Source: Epithemia pelagica
Lineage: Eukaryota > Bacillariophyta > Bacillariophyceae > Surirellales > Surirellaceae
Assembly (NCBI GenBank): GCA_946965045.2
Contig: OX337242.1
Location: 558,001-622,000 of the forward strand
Direction of reading: 5' to 3'
Length of the DNA: 64,000 nucleotides
The notes below the pieces were generated by a model. That model did no database searches and had not been told where the DNA came from. It saw nothing but the letters and a program-made list of their open reading frames with translations. Position numbers and translations under genes: made by a program. How positions within the stretch are numbered: the stretch's first letter is position 1; each line of letters begins with the position of its first letter. Positions 52,496 through 63,596 of the stretch are shown here, in pieces.

Positions 52496-53470
52496 ATGAA
52501 CGCACCATCGTCGACGTGGTTCGCCTCGGACAGTCCCTATTATTTGCAACTCTTGATTGGTCCCGCCGCCTCATGTCCATCCTCTCGTGGTCGTTATCCG
52601 GATGAATCATCATCGTCATTTGGTTCCGGGAGAGTGTCGTGGATGACCGTGGCCAGTCTCGTGCTTCTCGTGGGACACTGTGTGGTGCCAGGAGGATGGG
52701 ATGCTCTCTTTGCTCAATTGGAACGTGTCGTGGTCCCCTTTTATACCGGCTTGGTCCTCTTGTATCTGAGTGTCTTGATTTTGGCCGGTCCGCTCGAAAC
52801 CCTCCATTATTGGTGGAGGGGGCCCCGACCAACAACTACCTCCAGAACCACTGCTACTACAAGTCGGGATCCCACCACCACCACACTGCAGCCGTCCACC
52901 AAAGCACCCCTCGTCGCACGACCCGCCTCGTCCCCCGTGCAAGTTCCAGTGGAATCCGCGACAACGACTGTCGCAGAGACGGACGCAACGGCATCCCAGC
53001 AACAAGACCAAGAAGAACAACCCTTTGATTTATCGGGAGCCTACAAATTGGTGTCCAATGACAATTTTGATGGATTTCTGGCCGTGCAAGGAGTTCCCTG
53101 GGCCTTGCGTCGCGCCGCCAATCAAGCACGTCCCATTCATCGCCTCTTGCATCAAGGCAATCGGTTGACCATTAAAATTGAAGGTCTCATTGAATCCCAA
53201 ACCACCTACCGAATTGGTGGACCACCGGTGGAAACCAATGTCCGAGGACGCATTTTTCAAGATGTCGTTCGGTACTTGCCGGACCAACAAGTGGGCATCC
53301 TCGTTTCCAAAAAGGCCTTGACCGAAGACTATGATGTCACGGTCCAACGACAGTTTCGTGAGGATTTGCAAGAAATTACCATGACCAGTCAAGCAGTCTT
53401 TCGAGATGGTCGAGAAACGGTCCAATGTGTCCAACAGTTTCAACGTCTCGAGGAGGAGGAACGACAGTGA
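52496..53470 (+). CDS. Membrane-anchored FABP/lipocalin-like protein
   Basis: A 324-aa protein. The first ATG is at 52496; the upstream extension has a TTG only. Two hydrophobic helices lie at about residues 48-66 (WMTVASLVLLVGHCVV) and 78-98 (PFYTGLVLLYLSVLILAG). A Thr/Pro/Ala-rich linker (about 110-175) follows. The C-terminal ~145 residues look like a complete cytosolic fatty-acid-binding protein: FDLSGAYKLVSNDNFDGFLA, GVPWALRRAANQARP, then alternating beta strands (RLTIKIEGLIESQTTYRIGG, ITMTSQAVFRDGRETVQCVQ). FABPs are normally free; here the domain is tethered to a membrane. Binding of a fatty acid or other lipid is inferred from the fold resemblance; the membrane is unknown. Confidence 0.75.
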   Translation: MNAPSSTWFASDSPYYLQLLIGPAASCPSSRGRYPDESSSSFGSGRVSWMTVASLVLLVGHCVVPGGWDALFAQLERVVVPFYTGLVLLYLSVLILAGPLETLHYWWRGPRPTTTSRTTATTSRDPTTTTLQPSTKAPLVARPASSPVQVPVESATTTVAETDATASQQQDQEEQPFDLSGAYKLVSNDNFDGFLAVQGVPWALRRAANQARPIHRLLHQGNRLTIKIEGLIESQTTYRIGGPPVETNVRGRIFQDVVRYLPDQQVGILVSKKALTEDYDVTVQRQFREDLQEITMTSQAVFRDGRETVQCVQQFQRLEEEERQ

Positions 53471-55399
53471 CGACGTCCACGACAATGCCATGTCTCTTGC
53501 CCACCCCCAAGGATTTGCAACCATTCAACAACGCAGTTGGAAAATTGTTTTTTGGCAATTGGAAAACAGTTGTGTTGTTGTTGTTGTCTTCAAAAAAGAG
53601 GAACCAAGCATTCACTCTCGGTCCGAACGGAGGCTGCTCCTAGTTCTGGATCCCAGTTTACACAGGCAGCAATGGCAGAGCAACTACTAGTTAGGAGACT
53701 CGTATGGCCGATTCTTCCTAGACAACAGTGTGGTAGCATGCAGTCCGTTCTCCCTCTACTAGACAACAGGCTGACAAGGGTACAACGACGTCTACACGAG
53801 CGGGTTGTCCCTACCACACGAAACAAAACGACGGAACGAGAAACAATGGCGAGCCGATTGGAATGAACCCCGAGCACGGTCAATTGTTCCCTCGTCTACC
53901 TAGTAGAGGACAGACCAGCGTCACATGGTTGACACTAGATGCACTTTGGAAATGACGGTGTAGTGTAAGTAGCAGCATAGTTCGTCCAACTATCTAGGTA
54001 GGACCACAAGGCACATTCTGCTGTAGTCTCATGTTTCTGTTTGGATGTTGTTTTCGGCTGATTTTGAACGACCTAGCCAAGATTGCCCTCGTTTAGATTT
54101 GTCTGTAATTGCAATGGGTTTCTGCTGGCTGATTTTCAAGGTCATGATCGCCTTCTTCGTGTTCGATTCGGCTGCATTTGCAAAGGACCATGATGTTGAC
54201 AAAACCCTTGAGTCCTACCGTATGTCTATTCGTATTCAAGGTGTCTGTAGTAGATTCGTTGTTTCTGAGTTGGGATTCCAATGTTCCATTCGGTTTCTGC
54301 GGCCACGCGCACGGAAAAACTATGGACACTACCCAAGGCCGGCAAAGAACCAAGAACCAATCAGGAACGACCACCCGTCATCACAAACCACAATGGAATC
54401 TAAGGTACCTACTCAATCCACAATCCATAATCCATACCCCCGACAATAATAGATTGATGCGTCCATAGTCGCCATAGCCAACAGCCACCCATCATTATTA
54501 TTTGTCTATTGCGATATTGCCATTCCACAACAGCCATTCCAAATAATTGCAAATGCAACGAGCAGGGAAAGTCTTCATTCTCTTTTTCTCAACTCAACTC
54601 ACCACACCCATCTTGATCTACCTAGCTAGATGGAAAACAACACTCCTGCTCTAGAAATCGGACGAGGAGTACCGAATACTCCAGCTTTCTCTTATTGCCT
54701 GTTCTTGATAGGTGACATACATAGACACTTAGATAGAATCTCAGAAGCTGTCGATGCTACCGTAAACTGTTCATGCCTTGTGGTCAAGATCAAGCAGCAG
54801 TACTTGTTGATGATGGGACGAGAGATTCGATGTGATCAGGCCTTCATCGAAATAGCTAGGTACATCTGCTTCTTGCTCTCTGCTCCACCGTGCTCGTGAG
54901 GTGAGGAAGCCAAATGCTTGTCAAGTTCCATTGAGAAATTAGTACATCCCAGTTTACCATTCTATCGAGCTGGAGAAGCAGCAAGGAGCTTGACCTCATG
55001 GTCTTTCATCTCTCTAGGGAAAGGTAGCTAGTTCTCATACGATACTCTTCCTATTACTTTCACAATCAAAATGATATTGTTTTAGATGTACATCATGTCG
55101 ATATAAGCATTCGATCAGTTTTCGGCTTGCAACAAGGTTGGTCATTTGTCCTTCAATATAAGTCGGTATTTCTTGAGACAGCCAATCAGTATAGCGCAAT
55201 GCGTGCTTTCCGGTAGCACGATAGGAGGAAAGGTTGACAAAATTGATTCCCTTGTCTCAAATGACAATTCAGCTATTGCTTCAGGCCGACAGGTAGAGCA
55301 TCTGTGCGACCTGTATATGTACATATGTTGTCCCCTGGAGTGCTTGGCCCATCGAAGAAGAGAAACCTTTTCCCTTCCCTTGCGGAGAACTCATGGTAT
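53471..55399. other. Intergenic, about 1.9 kb, mostly empty
   Basis: Apart from a candidate first exon at 54114-54219 I see no supported gene. A Leu/Ile-rich frame at 54630-54899 starts with ATG but has no recognisable domain. Confidence 0.5.
54114..54219 (+). CDS. Candidate first exon of a small secreted or plastid protein
   Basis: ATG at 54114 opens MGFCWLIFKVMIAFFVFDSA, a plausible signal peptide, followed by AAFAKDHDVDKTLESYR and a GTATGT donor at 54220. The SAA|FAK junction resembles a plastid ASAF motif. I could not place an acceptor and second exon with confidence, so the gene is incomplete and may not be real. Confidence 0.25.
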
Positions 55400-55780
55400 T
55401 CACCACTGAGGAACAAAGCCCTGATTACTAGCACCGTGTGATGGAGAATCGACAAAGTAGCCCCATTCGTCAGCAGAACTCATTTCCTCATCCATCATCA
55501 TGGCATCAGGAACGTCATTCGTATTCATGTAGACTTGTTGGGGAGTCTGCTGTTGCACTTGATGAGTCATCTGAGGACATGGTGGTGTCGCCAGAGCAGC
55601 AAGGTTCTGACAGGCGTTGCTTCCCCATGACTTGCGCATCAAGGAGGAACCCGAGGGAACTCGGCTGGAACTCATGGTCTGGAAAGCGCTCTGCGACGCC
55701 TGAGACCCATCATCGGACGAGATACTCAAAGCGGAGAGGCTCAAGCTCGAAACACTGCATCTTGAGAGAGAAGTAGCCAT
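55400..55780 (-). CDS. WGYFVD-motif small protein (copy 1)
   Basis: A 126-aa protein, Ser/Gln/Met-rich and predicted disordered (SLSRCSVSSLSLSALSISSD, QVQQQTPQQVYMNT). Near the C-terminus an acidic run leads into DEWGYFVDSPS. The same WGYFVD block, preceded by an acidic residue, closes two other small proteins on the opposite strand within 5 kb (56844 and 60066). Outside this motif there is little similarity apart from Ser-richness. No known domain, signal peptide or helix. The conserved aromatic block in a disordered protein suggests a short linear interaction motif; function unknown. Confidence 0.6.
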   Translation of the reverse strand: MATSLSRCSVSSLSLSALSISSDDGSQASQSAFQTMSSSRVPSGSSLMRKSWGSNACQNLAALATPPCPQMTHQVQQQTPQQVYMNTNDVPDAMMMDEEMSSADEWGYFVDSPSHGASNQGFVPQW

Positions 55781-56843
55781 GGCTGGATACTGATCAATAC
55801 GAAGTATATTTTATGGTATTGTCACTGATGCGGTCCCTTGTTGTGCTTTATGCGAACGCTATTGACACAAAATGGATATGATGCGCTTGGACTTGACATG
55901 CCTTTTCGCCCATCAAAATCGCACAGAATCGCACACAATTGGATGTTTCTTCGTGGCACGCACACCACGAGCATCATTGATGGGTGATGGCTCCTGTCAG
56001 CGAAAGCGTTTTCGGTCCACGTGGGCATGGCGAACTCCGAATCAATCCAGAAGTTGAGGAAAATTGGATGCCTTCGCGCTATGACTTCGTTCCATCGTGA
56101 AAGGGTCATATCGCTGGGTTGTGACTTGAGAACGCAGAAATTTTCCATATGAGATGCCACACTCCCCAGAGGAAATGACTCGGAAGCTAAAATAAGAATA
56201 TTCATTCCAAAATTTCACATTCTGCAGCAATCATTTCACCTTGCTTCGTGAAATTTTTGTATTGCAGTGTGAAGGATATGGAGGAATCTTGCTATTTGAA
56301 CTGTAGTGTCACGTGACGTGGCCCAAGTGTTCTACAAAATCCATAGATTTTGGGTGCCGCTGCGACACGAATTTTCTATTCCGTACCTGGTTTCGATGAC
56401 AATGGTCGGGGATGAGCCTGGTTCACGATCATTCAAGACTGATCTTGGAGTTCATGATGTCTAAGATCCCATAGTGATGTACCTGTTTTGAATAGAAGGA
56501 AATACCTATTGTACATGCGACACAAGATTCCTGGTGCATGTCAATGAGGTCATCCTGATCGTCAAATCAAATGCCACGAAGGGGACATTTCGTAGCAGTT
56601 CCATAAGTAATCTGTGACATGATGTCATTTCCATGGCAGTGACGCACAACAAGTCTTTTTCGTTTGCCAGCTCACCCCACAACACATCACCTTGGCGTCA
56701 AAATTGATCCACGTTTTCATCTTTTTCACCTCGTATTAAAGCTACCCTTCTTCCCCCGTCCATCATGTTGTGTCCATTTTTTCCTAAAAACATCTCGAAT
56801 TCTATCAACGACATACTTGTAAAGAGCATTTTGCAATCGAACC
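55781..56843. other. Divergent intergenic region between WGYFVD genes 1 and 2
   Basis: A minus-strand frame at 55822-56205 (127 codons, ATG start) overlies the 5' flank of WGYFVD gene 1; it shows no domain and I treat it as chance or untranslated leader. Confidence 0.45.
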
Positions 56844-57116
56844 ATGCCTGGAATAATCAGCACATCCCTTAGATATTCGAACCGAAGAGCACAACCTGGA
56901 GCATTTTTTCGCAGAGATTCATACTCTAATTCCGTTGTATCAGCGTCCTCCAGACAAGGATCCGCACAAACATCACCTCGGATATCTCGTGATACGAGCT
57001 CTGTGCAATTGACACCAACTTCGACCTCCCAACCATCAAATAGCCTGTGGGGCTCAGAGTTGCCACCCTCCAAGGACAGTTGGGGATACTTTGTGGACTT
57101 TGGAAGTTCCTCGTGA
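56844..57116 (+). CDS. WGYFVD-motif small protein (copy 2)
   Basis: A 90-aa protein. It begins MPGIISTSLRYSNRR, almost the same as the start of copy 3 (MPGMISRSLRFSNMR), and ends KDSWGYFVDFGSSS. The middle is Ser/Thr/Pro-rich and disordered. LWGSELPPS, before the end motif, matches LWGTKVATT in copy 3. So two blocks are conserved, a basic N-terminal segment and the C-terminal aromatic motif, with variable sequence between. It is divergently oriented to copy 1. Function unknown. Confidence 0.6.
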   Translation: MPGIISTSLRYSNRRAQPGAFFRRDSYSNSVVSASSRQGSAQTSPRISRDTSSVQLTPTSTSQPSNSLWGSELPPSKDSWGYFVDFGSSS

Positions 57117-60065
57117 GGTGCCAAAGTATAACTCGACCGTTCCCCTTGAGACGTTGAGTGCATAATTCGCTGCTGAGAAGTTTTGAAACTGGACTACCGA
57201 GAAACTCAAAGTACCATGGCTTCTCTCTGTGGTCGCCAAACGAGGCTCCACAGTTTTCATCGATGGCATTGGAATGCGTCACGAAGTCATGTTGTTGAAC
57301 AATGCTTGGCGTTAATCTTTGTGTGAGCCATCGCCGATTTTGCATGAGCACCGCCTGCAGCTGCATCCCTTAGGATTGCGTGGAGCATCCTATCGGACAA
57401 GCGTCGCAAAAATGAAATTGCGAGAACAGCTCAAGACGAATAGATTTTGCTGCTTGTAACCCGGTGCTCTATGATAGACATTGACTGTTACAATATTGCA
57501 AGAACGAGTTCTTTTCCTCTAGTTGTCGAACAGAGTTTGTCTATTGCTACGTCAGGACTTTTTGTTTCTGTCGCTCAAGGTACATGGGATCGTTTGTCAT
57601 TGCGATGGGGTGAATAGAAACCTACGGTGGATGCCCATGGTCATGGTCCATCCCATCATACCCCCAAGCGCCGGGCGAGTATTGAGTCGCACTTAAAAAG
57701 GGCTTTCGTATACTCACCCCCATGGCGCGATCCTGAGCTCTCGGTGTTGATACAAAATGCCAAGCATCTCCCCACTGTCATCACGGTGGTGAAGGTGTAG
57801 GGGTCCCAAATCGATCTCCATCATGTCCATGTCTTCCCACAAATGACACTGTGTCGCTCAAACCACACCAAGAGAACCTTACGGGGCGCGATGATACTCT
57901 GGAGCATCGATGGCATCCACAGGAGAGGGTTCTAGGGAGAGGTAAATCGCCAAAACTTTCACTCCTGTCTCACAGAACAATTCATCGCCCAAACTGGGTG
58001 TTTCCCTGTTTCCTTTCTCTTCTTCCGTTGCGGGTGTAACCGTACGAGCGGAGTACAACATAAATCATAAGAAGGAAGACGACTAAGACGAAAATAGCAC
58101 AACAATCAACCATATGTGGCTGCATCGACAGATGGTGAGTCAGGAGAAGTCAGAGATAAAGACAAGGACTTGATGACAATCAACCACAGTCTGCTTCATG
58201 GCAGAAACATGGCCATGATCCTAGCAAAGACAACAGCGAAGGATACGCAACAATCAGCTAATGAAACAACATAATAATCAGCATCTGTGATCATGCAACA
58301 ATCAGACAGCAAAACAACTTATTACAATTGCCAATTCCAAGAGGAGCTACCGGTAGTGGCTGGGCAAAAACAAGCAAATGGTTCATTATTTGTCTTATTG
58401 TTGTTTTCTTTCTATCTTGGCTTGGTATGAAAGTGGATGCAAAACGAAGACAAAGAGTACACAATAATCAGCCACAATTTGGGATATGGATGAGGAACCA
58501 TGATTGGTCGTTTCCAGTGCCGGTACTTGTCCTCCATTGGTGGTGATCGCTTACTAGAAATTCTTTTCCTCTTCATTGCGACTCAAACTCTTTAATCGAT
58601 CGGAAAATGCGACGGCCATGGTGGAAATCCGACACAACGTACTTGAAACCAATTTGGAGCTCTTCATTGTTTTGTTGGTAGCTTCCTCATCCTCCTTGTA
58701 GTCTTCTCGCAACAAGGTTCATACAAGTTGTTGTTCCTTCAGAGGCAAGAATAACCAATTGGCACGTGATTACGGGGTAGTGATCACGAGTTGCAACTTT
58801 CGCCAAGCCGAACAGGGATGCAACACGAGGCCTGAGATCAAGGCCAATTGCAACCGGGGACGGTCCAAGTTAAAAACAAATGCAGATCCATCAGGATTAA
58901 TCCAGTCGCACCCAACAGATAGGTAACGACCACATCTGGTGGATTGTTGTGATAAATTTGTTGTGACAGAGTTGAAATGAGTGTATTCCAACCTTGTAGT
59001 GGTATGAAAGGAGGATGGCCCGTTCCCATAGCGGCAATTGGAAAGAGGGAGTGGTGGGCGAATGCGAAGAGGGTCGGTGGAGGGAAATGTGGTTGTCTTG
59101 TGGGCTTGTAGACACGTCGTTGCTTCCAGTCATGATGGTGGAAATGGTGCTTGAGTGTGGCAGTTCGGCAGACACAACAGCAATGTTTCAGTGGGAGTTC
59201 AATAGCCGAGGCCCTTCAGTAGTGGCTATAAAACAGACCTGCAAGCAGGTGCGCTGTAGCAGCTCCAATTGCCGATGCACTGGACCTCACTTGGTTGGGT
59301 CCACGGTGGAACTGTGGAGGTGAAAATGGATTTGTATCAACCTCGAGAAATCGCCAAATTTGGAGGACGCGCCATGGGGGTGAGAACACGAATGCATATT
59401 TTCTCCGACTCAGGCGGGATTCAAAACTCACCCGGCGCTGGGGGGTACATCCCATCAGCTGAAGAGTTGAAGCGATCCATGATCACAAGACAGAATTTTG
59501 AGTCGATTTTGAACTATTTTTGTCGGATTGTTTCTTTTTTCGTTTTATTTTTCTAATTCTCTTAAAACAGCTTTCTGTCGTCTCAGTGTCTCCCATTACT
59601 TGCAGAAAGGCTTCTTTCCAGCATCATCTCTTTCACGACTCACCGATCTGGTGGGAATGACTTTGCAATCCATGGATATCGGTAATCGGTAGTGGACAAT
59701 CGATCTAATCGACGAAGTTTGAACGAAAGAAATAGATCTAAAACTGATCGACGCGACCGACAGACTTCGAATCTAACTGCAGGAAGTAAGAATGAAATAA
59801 TACGAATGATCCCATACCGTCTGCCACCTCAGACCACCGCAGATTTCGGAAAGTCGTTTCCAACAAAAAGATCGAGATCTTCGTTGTTACGGTTCATTTT
59901 TTCATTCAAGCTTCAAGCGCCTCTTTCTCACAAAACGCAAGTGAGATCCTTTTCTCTCCAACGGCTACTTGTCGTCGATTGGCATTCATCGTTGTTGAAT
60001 CGCATCCTTGGACGACCACTTTGGTTCTCGATCGCGTTGTCCTGGAGATACGATATCATCCAACC
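57117..60065. other. Long intergenic stretch, about 2.9 kb
   Basis: No convincing gene. Holds the CAACAATCA word cluster at 58100-58480. A minus-strand segment around 58800-59455 has several overlapping open frames (RVSFESRLSRRKYAFVF) that could be a degraded gene, but frames change and no domain is recognised. A frame at 58328-58546 has a membrane-like segment but no ATG start. Confidence 0.4.
58100..58480. repeat. Dispersed CAACAATCA word repeats
   Basis: The word (G/C)CAAYAATCA(A/G) or a close variant occurs about six times here (58100, 58178, 58252, 58273, 58300, 58470) and at least four times at 34745-35120, but I do not notice it elsewhere at that density. Spacing is irregular. Confidence 0.45.
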
Positions 60066-60422
60066 ATGCCTGGAATGATTAGTCGCTCGTTGCGATTCTC
60101 CAACATGAGGAAATCGCCGTATGGATCCCTGCCTTGCAGAGATTACTACTATGAAGACACCAGGTACTCGGCCACCTCTTCTCAACGATCGACTGCAAGC
60201 GCATCATCCTCGTCGTCGTCAAGACCAGGATCCATACCCACGTCCCCCAACTTGTCGTGCTGTACGAGTTCCCAAGTTCTCTCTTCCATGATCACGCCTC
60301 CCTCCTCCCCCCATCGGGGTCCTTCGAACCATGACGCACTGTGGGGAACCAAAGTAGCAACGACAACAATCTGTGAAGACGACAGCTGGGGATACTTTGT
60401 GGATATTGACGATTCCTTGTAG
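60066..60422 (+). CDS. WGYFVD-motif small protein (copy 3)
   Basis: A 118-aa protein, the longer relative of copy 2. It begins MPGMISRSLRFSNMR, has a Ser-rich disordered centre (STASASSSSSSRPGSIPTSP) and a Pro/Ser segment ITPPSSPHRGPS, and ends EDDSWGYFVDIDDSL. SSPH and TSPN could be proline-directed kinase sites. The frame is open further upstream, but MPG is the first ATG and agrees with copy 2. Together with copies 1 and 2 it forms a small-protein cluster over 5 kb. No known domain. Confidence 0.6.
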   Translation: MPGMISRSLRFSNMRKSPYGSLPCRDYYYEDTRYSATSSQRSTASASSSSSSRPGSIPTSPNLSCCTSSQVLSSMITPPSSPHRGPSNHDALWGTKVATTTICEDDSWGYFVDIDDSL

Positions 60423-61074
60423 TCTCAACATCTGCAGACAGTGAATGACACAAAAAGACGCATTCCAATAGAAACCATGACTGGTGGACCCTACTATCTC
60501 ATGCAAAAGGAAACATGACAAGAATACGGCCTTGTTCCTTGCAAGAAATCAGAGAAGCCGTGGGCCACCATCCTCTCAATACACACAATACACACAATAG
60601 ATACAACCATAGATTTAAACAGAATAGATACACGCGCTCAAGACCATCTTAACTAGTTCTCGCACACAACATTTACCAAGCATTCTTCTCGTTTCCCAGC
60701 ATCGACCTAAGAAGACGGTCGGTGATGCGTTGATCCAACGGCCAAAAGCGGTCGGAGTGGACATCATGGTGGGATTACACCCAACTCGGCCAAAAACTAA
60801 AATAGCCATGGTCCCATTCGTTGGATCGCGCATCGGACATCGGAGTATACCCACATTTCCCCGGGAAACCTGAAATGCGCACGGACAAGTCTGTCTTTCT
60901 CGTGGCATGGTATCTTCTTGTCGCCTGGCGTTCGTGTCTTTTGGGGGGCCCAACGGTAATAGGACATGTCTCATTCGTGTCTGATGACATTTCCAAACGT
61001 GAAAAGGTGATCTGATCTTGCACCTTCGTCAACTTCCGGGTGGATCTTTTTCTTGATGGCCACAAAAAGAGACA
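60423..61074. other. Intergenic
   Basis: No supported gene; 3' flank of WGYFVD gene 3 and promoter of the aldo-keto reductase gene. Confidence 0.5.
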
Positions 61075-62142
61075 ATGGCGGAGAACGAACATCCTGCTTC
61101 CAGTATCCTAGAACCCGCTGGAGAGAAGGAAACAAAGAATATCATGTCCAGTGTTGGTCGCAAAGCAACTTCGATTGCCTTGCACAATGGTGTTGAGATG
61201 CCTTTGTTCCAATTGGGAACGGCACACATGGTTTTGCCCGGCAAACCCGATCCTCATGCCCCATCCGGCTTTTATGGTTTTCAACCAGAACGAACGTACC
61301 GTCAAACGGAATTGGCATTGCGAGCTGGGATACGGGCATTTGATACTGCCTTGAATTATCGGAGTCACTCGGCACTGAGTCATGTGTTGGGCGAATGGTG
61401 GCGCACGGGTCAACTGACGGATCGGCATTCCGTGTGGGTCACGTCCAAAATTCTCAATCCTCGCAACAATGCCATCATGTTCAAGACGAATCGATTTTGT
61501 GATTTGCCAAACATGACACCCGAACAAGTGGCAGTGCAAACGGAACAACATTTCGAAAAGGCCTTGCTCGAGCTCAATATTGGATACATTGATCTCATGT
61601 TGTTGCATTGGCCTGCTGCCGGGCCGGGGGAGGGAACACCCACCTTGAATCGACAACAGCGTCGGGCTGCCTGGCAAGTCTTGGAAACCATGTATGAAAA
61701 GGGATGGTGTCGAGCGATTGGGGTTTCCAATTACGATGTAAAACATTTGGAGCAACTCCAACAAGACGGTGCACGCATTCTTCCCATGGTGAATCAGATC
61801 GAAGCCAGCGTTGAAGTACAACATGTCGAAATTCGAAATTATTGCCGCCGTCATGGTATTGTGCCTCAAGCGTATTCTGTCTTGAGAGGTCTCGGTTCGA
61901 CGCCTCCTCCGATTTTGGCCGAATTGGGCAAGAAATACAACAAGGACATGGGTCAAATTGCCTACCGGTACTTGATTCAACATGGGTATGCGATTGTGTA
62001 CTTGACCACATCGGAACAACGAATGATGTCCAATACCAATGTGTTTGATTTTGAGCTTGACGCCGATGAAATGGAGGCCATTGATAAGCTGAATACCCCT
62101 GAAGGAGGATGGGGACTTCCCAAACCACAAGAAATTGATTAG
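61075..62142 (+). CDS. Aldo-keto reductase family oxidoreductase
   Basis: A 355-aa single-exon protein with the (beta/alpha)8 AKR fold, NAD(P)H-dependent carbonyl reduction by family knowledge. The catalytic tetrad is present: Asp90 and Tyr95 (FDTALNYRSH), Lys125 (VTSKIL) and His178 (LMLLHWP). Also IGVSNYDVKHLEQL, the substrate/cofactor-side AKR signature, and VNQIEASVEVQ (usually NQVE). Near the C-terminus the usual IPKS-type cofactor motif appears as VYLTTSEQRM, which departs from the common Lys-Ser pair, so cofactor binding may differ. The first 25 residues are an acidic extension without targeting features; cytosolic location is likely. Substrate cannot be told from sequence. Confidence 0.9.
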   Translation: MAENEHPASSILEPAGEKETKNIMSSVGRKATSIALHNGVEMPLFQLGTAHMVLPGKPDPHAPSGFYGFQPERTYRQTELALRAGIRAFDTALNYRSHSALSHVLGEWWRTGQLTDRHSVWVTSKILNPRNNAIMFKTNRFCDLPNMTPEQVAVQTEQHFEKALLELNIGYIDLMLLHWPAAGPGEGTPTLNRQQRRAAWQVLETMYEKGWCRAIGVSNYDVKHLEQLQQDGARILPMVNQIEASVEVQHVEIRNYCRRHGIVPQAYSVLRGLGSTPPPILAELGKKYNKDMGQIAYRYLIQHGYAIVYLTTSEQRMMSNTNVFDFELDADEMEAIDKLNTPEGGWGLPKPQEID

Positions 62143-62814
62143 CAACAATATAGACTTGCTCTTGTTGTTACAGCAAAATTGACCACGAATGAAGGTCATG
62201 AAAACCACCATGGTCATTGTGTACTAGGAGTAATCCTAGAGTAGGATACCGTCTTCTTTGCATAGCTACCTGCTGTTGAAAAACAAAAGAGTACAGCCCA
62301 CAGGTAGTAGTCATTCCAATTTCTGGGGGTAGGCGGTCATTCTCGTCATTTCTCTGGGGGAGGAGACGCACAAAAAATCGCTCTCGAACAGATCCAACAT
62401 CCAACACACAACAAAAACAAACTGGAGATTGATGGTGTGATTGTGTGAGAGACAGGGATAGAAAAGATTTATTGGACATCCTGTGATCTTTCTGCGTGAT
62501 CGAGATTATCAGTGTTTGGTGTTGTGATAGCGGAGCTGAGACTGAGAGAGAGAGAGAGAGAGAACAGAAAGGAGTGTGTGACAACGCCTCCCCCAAATTC
62601 ATCACATTGATCGAATACAACATTTTGGTATCCCGTCCCTGTCGATCCAGCAACTTTGGATCTTGGCTTGTTCCACGTAGACAACGAATTGTCGCGCAAC
62701 GAGAGGCGCAAGCTGCTGTTTCTGCATCAACACGAAAGATTGTCGAAACAACGACGACTGTCTACGGTACAGCCAAACACGCGTGACGCAAATTGATATT
62801 ATAACACAGAAAGC
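62143..62814. other. Intergenic
   Basis: A (GA)n run lies at about 62544-62562. No gene supported. Confidence 0.5.
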
Positions 62815-63192
62815 ATGATTATCGATGCATCCACAATTGTGTTGACGCTATTAATGGTCTCTGTGGGCCTGTATGGTGGGTTGCAATTGATTCGTAAATT
62901 TGCTTTGGAAATTGCGCAAGAAAATCATGATGCCATGGCTATTTTGGATCAACGAGCCGAAGAAGAACGAGTTCGAAAAGAACGGGCGGCAGATGCCGCA
63001 GCCAGTTCAGCCTTTGCCAAGGTACAACCCATTGTCACCCAACTGGCACAAAAACAACCACAACATCAACAACAACAACAGCATGTGTCAAAGGCCAAAC
63101 TGGGGGAATTGAGGACACCGGGACAAGCGCCAAGCGCTTCACCACCCTCCACGGCATCGGCATCTCTTCAAGATATGGTGGACAGCGTCTAA
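62815..63192 (+). CDS. Small single-pass membrane protein with helical/Gln-rich tail
   Basis: A 125-aa protein. An N-terminal helix (STIVLTLLMVSVGLYGGLQL, about residues 6-25) is followed by an amphipathic charged helix (AILDQRAEEERVRKERAADA) and a Gln/His-rich stretch (QKQPQHQQQQQH), then a Ser/Pro/Ala tail ending LQDMVDSV. The N-terminal helix is not followed by a clear cleavage site, so it is probably an anchor. No family recognised. Confidence 0.55.
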   Translation: MIIDASTIVLTLLMVSVGLYGGLQLIRKFALEIAQENHDAMAILDQRAEEERVRKERAADAAASSAFAKVQPIVTQLAQKQPQHQQQQQHVSKAKLGELRTPGQAPSASPPSTASASLQDMVDSV

Positions 63193-63596
63193 CCAACTAC
63201 ATCCTGCTCTGACATTGTAGCGAATGGAGACAACCGTATGGATGAAACAGCAAAACTTTCTTCTTCCTAGAGCAGAGACGGGCAATTTTGTGTAACATTA
63301 TATACACTAGCGAAACATATTTAACAGAAACTCACCTCTCCTTTTTCCTCTGGACAAAGGAATTCCTTGTTCGAGAAGACTTCTGTTCATTTCAATGCAC
63401 GGATCCAATGAATCTAACCACCATTTCGGGGTTCTCGCCAACAAAGGCGTTCGACATGGATTCGAGGGAGAATCAAACCAACAATGGGTGTTGAATGATA
63501 TTCTCATTCAGCAACCCAAAACCGTCCTTGATTCGAATGACGTCCTTTTGGAGACTGTCCTCCGTATTCTGTTTCTGCCTCTAGTTCGGGCCGTCG
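63193..63596. other. Intergenic, convergent 3' ends
   Basis: Nothing recognised between the small membrane protein gene and the RING gene on the opposite strand. Confidence 0.5.

Noticed and set aside
55822-56205. 127-codon minus-strand ATG frame upstream of the first WGYFVD gene
   Set aside because: No domain, low-information composition, and it overlies the expected 5' leader.
61108-62217. 369-codon minus-strand frame
   Set aside because: It is the antisense shadow of the aldo-keto reductase gene, whose catalytic residues all lie on the plus strand.
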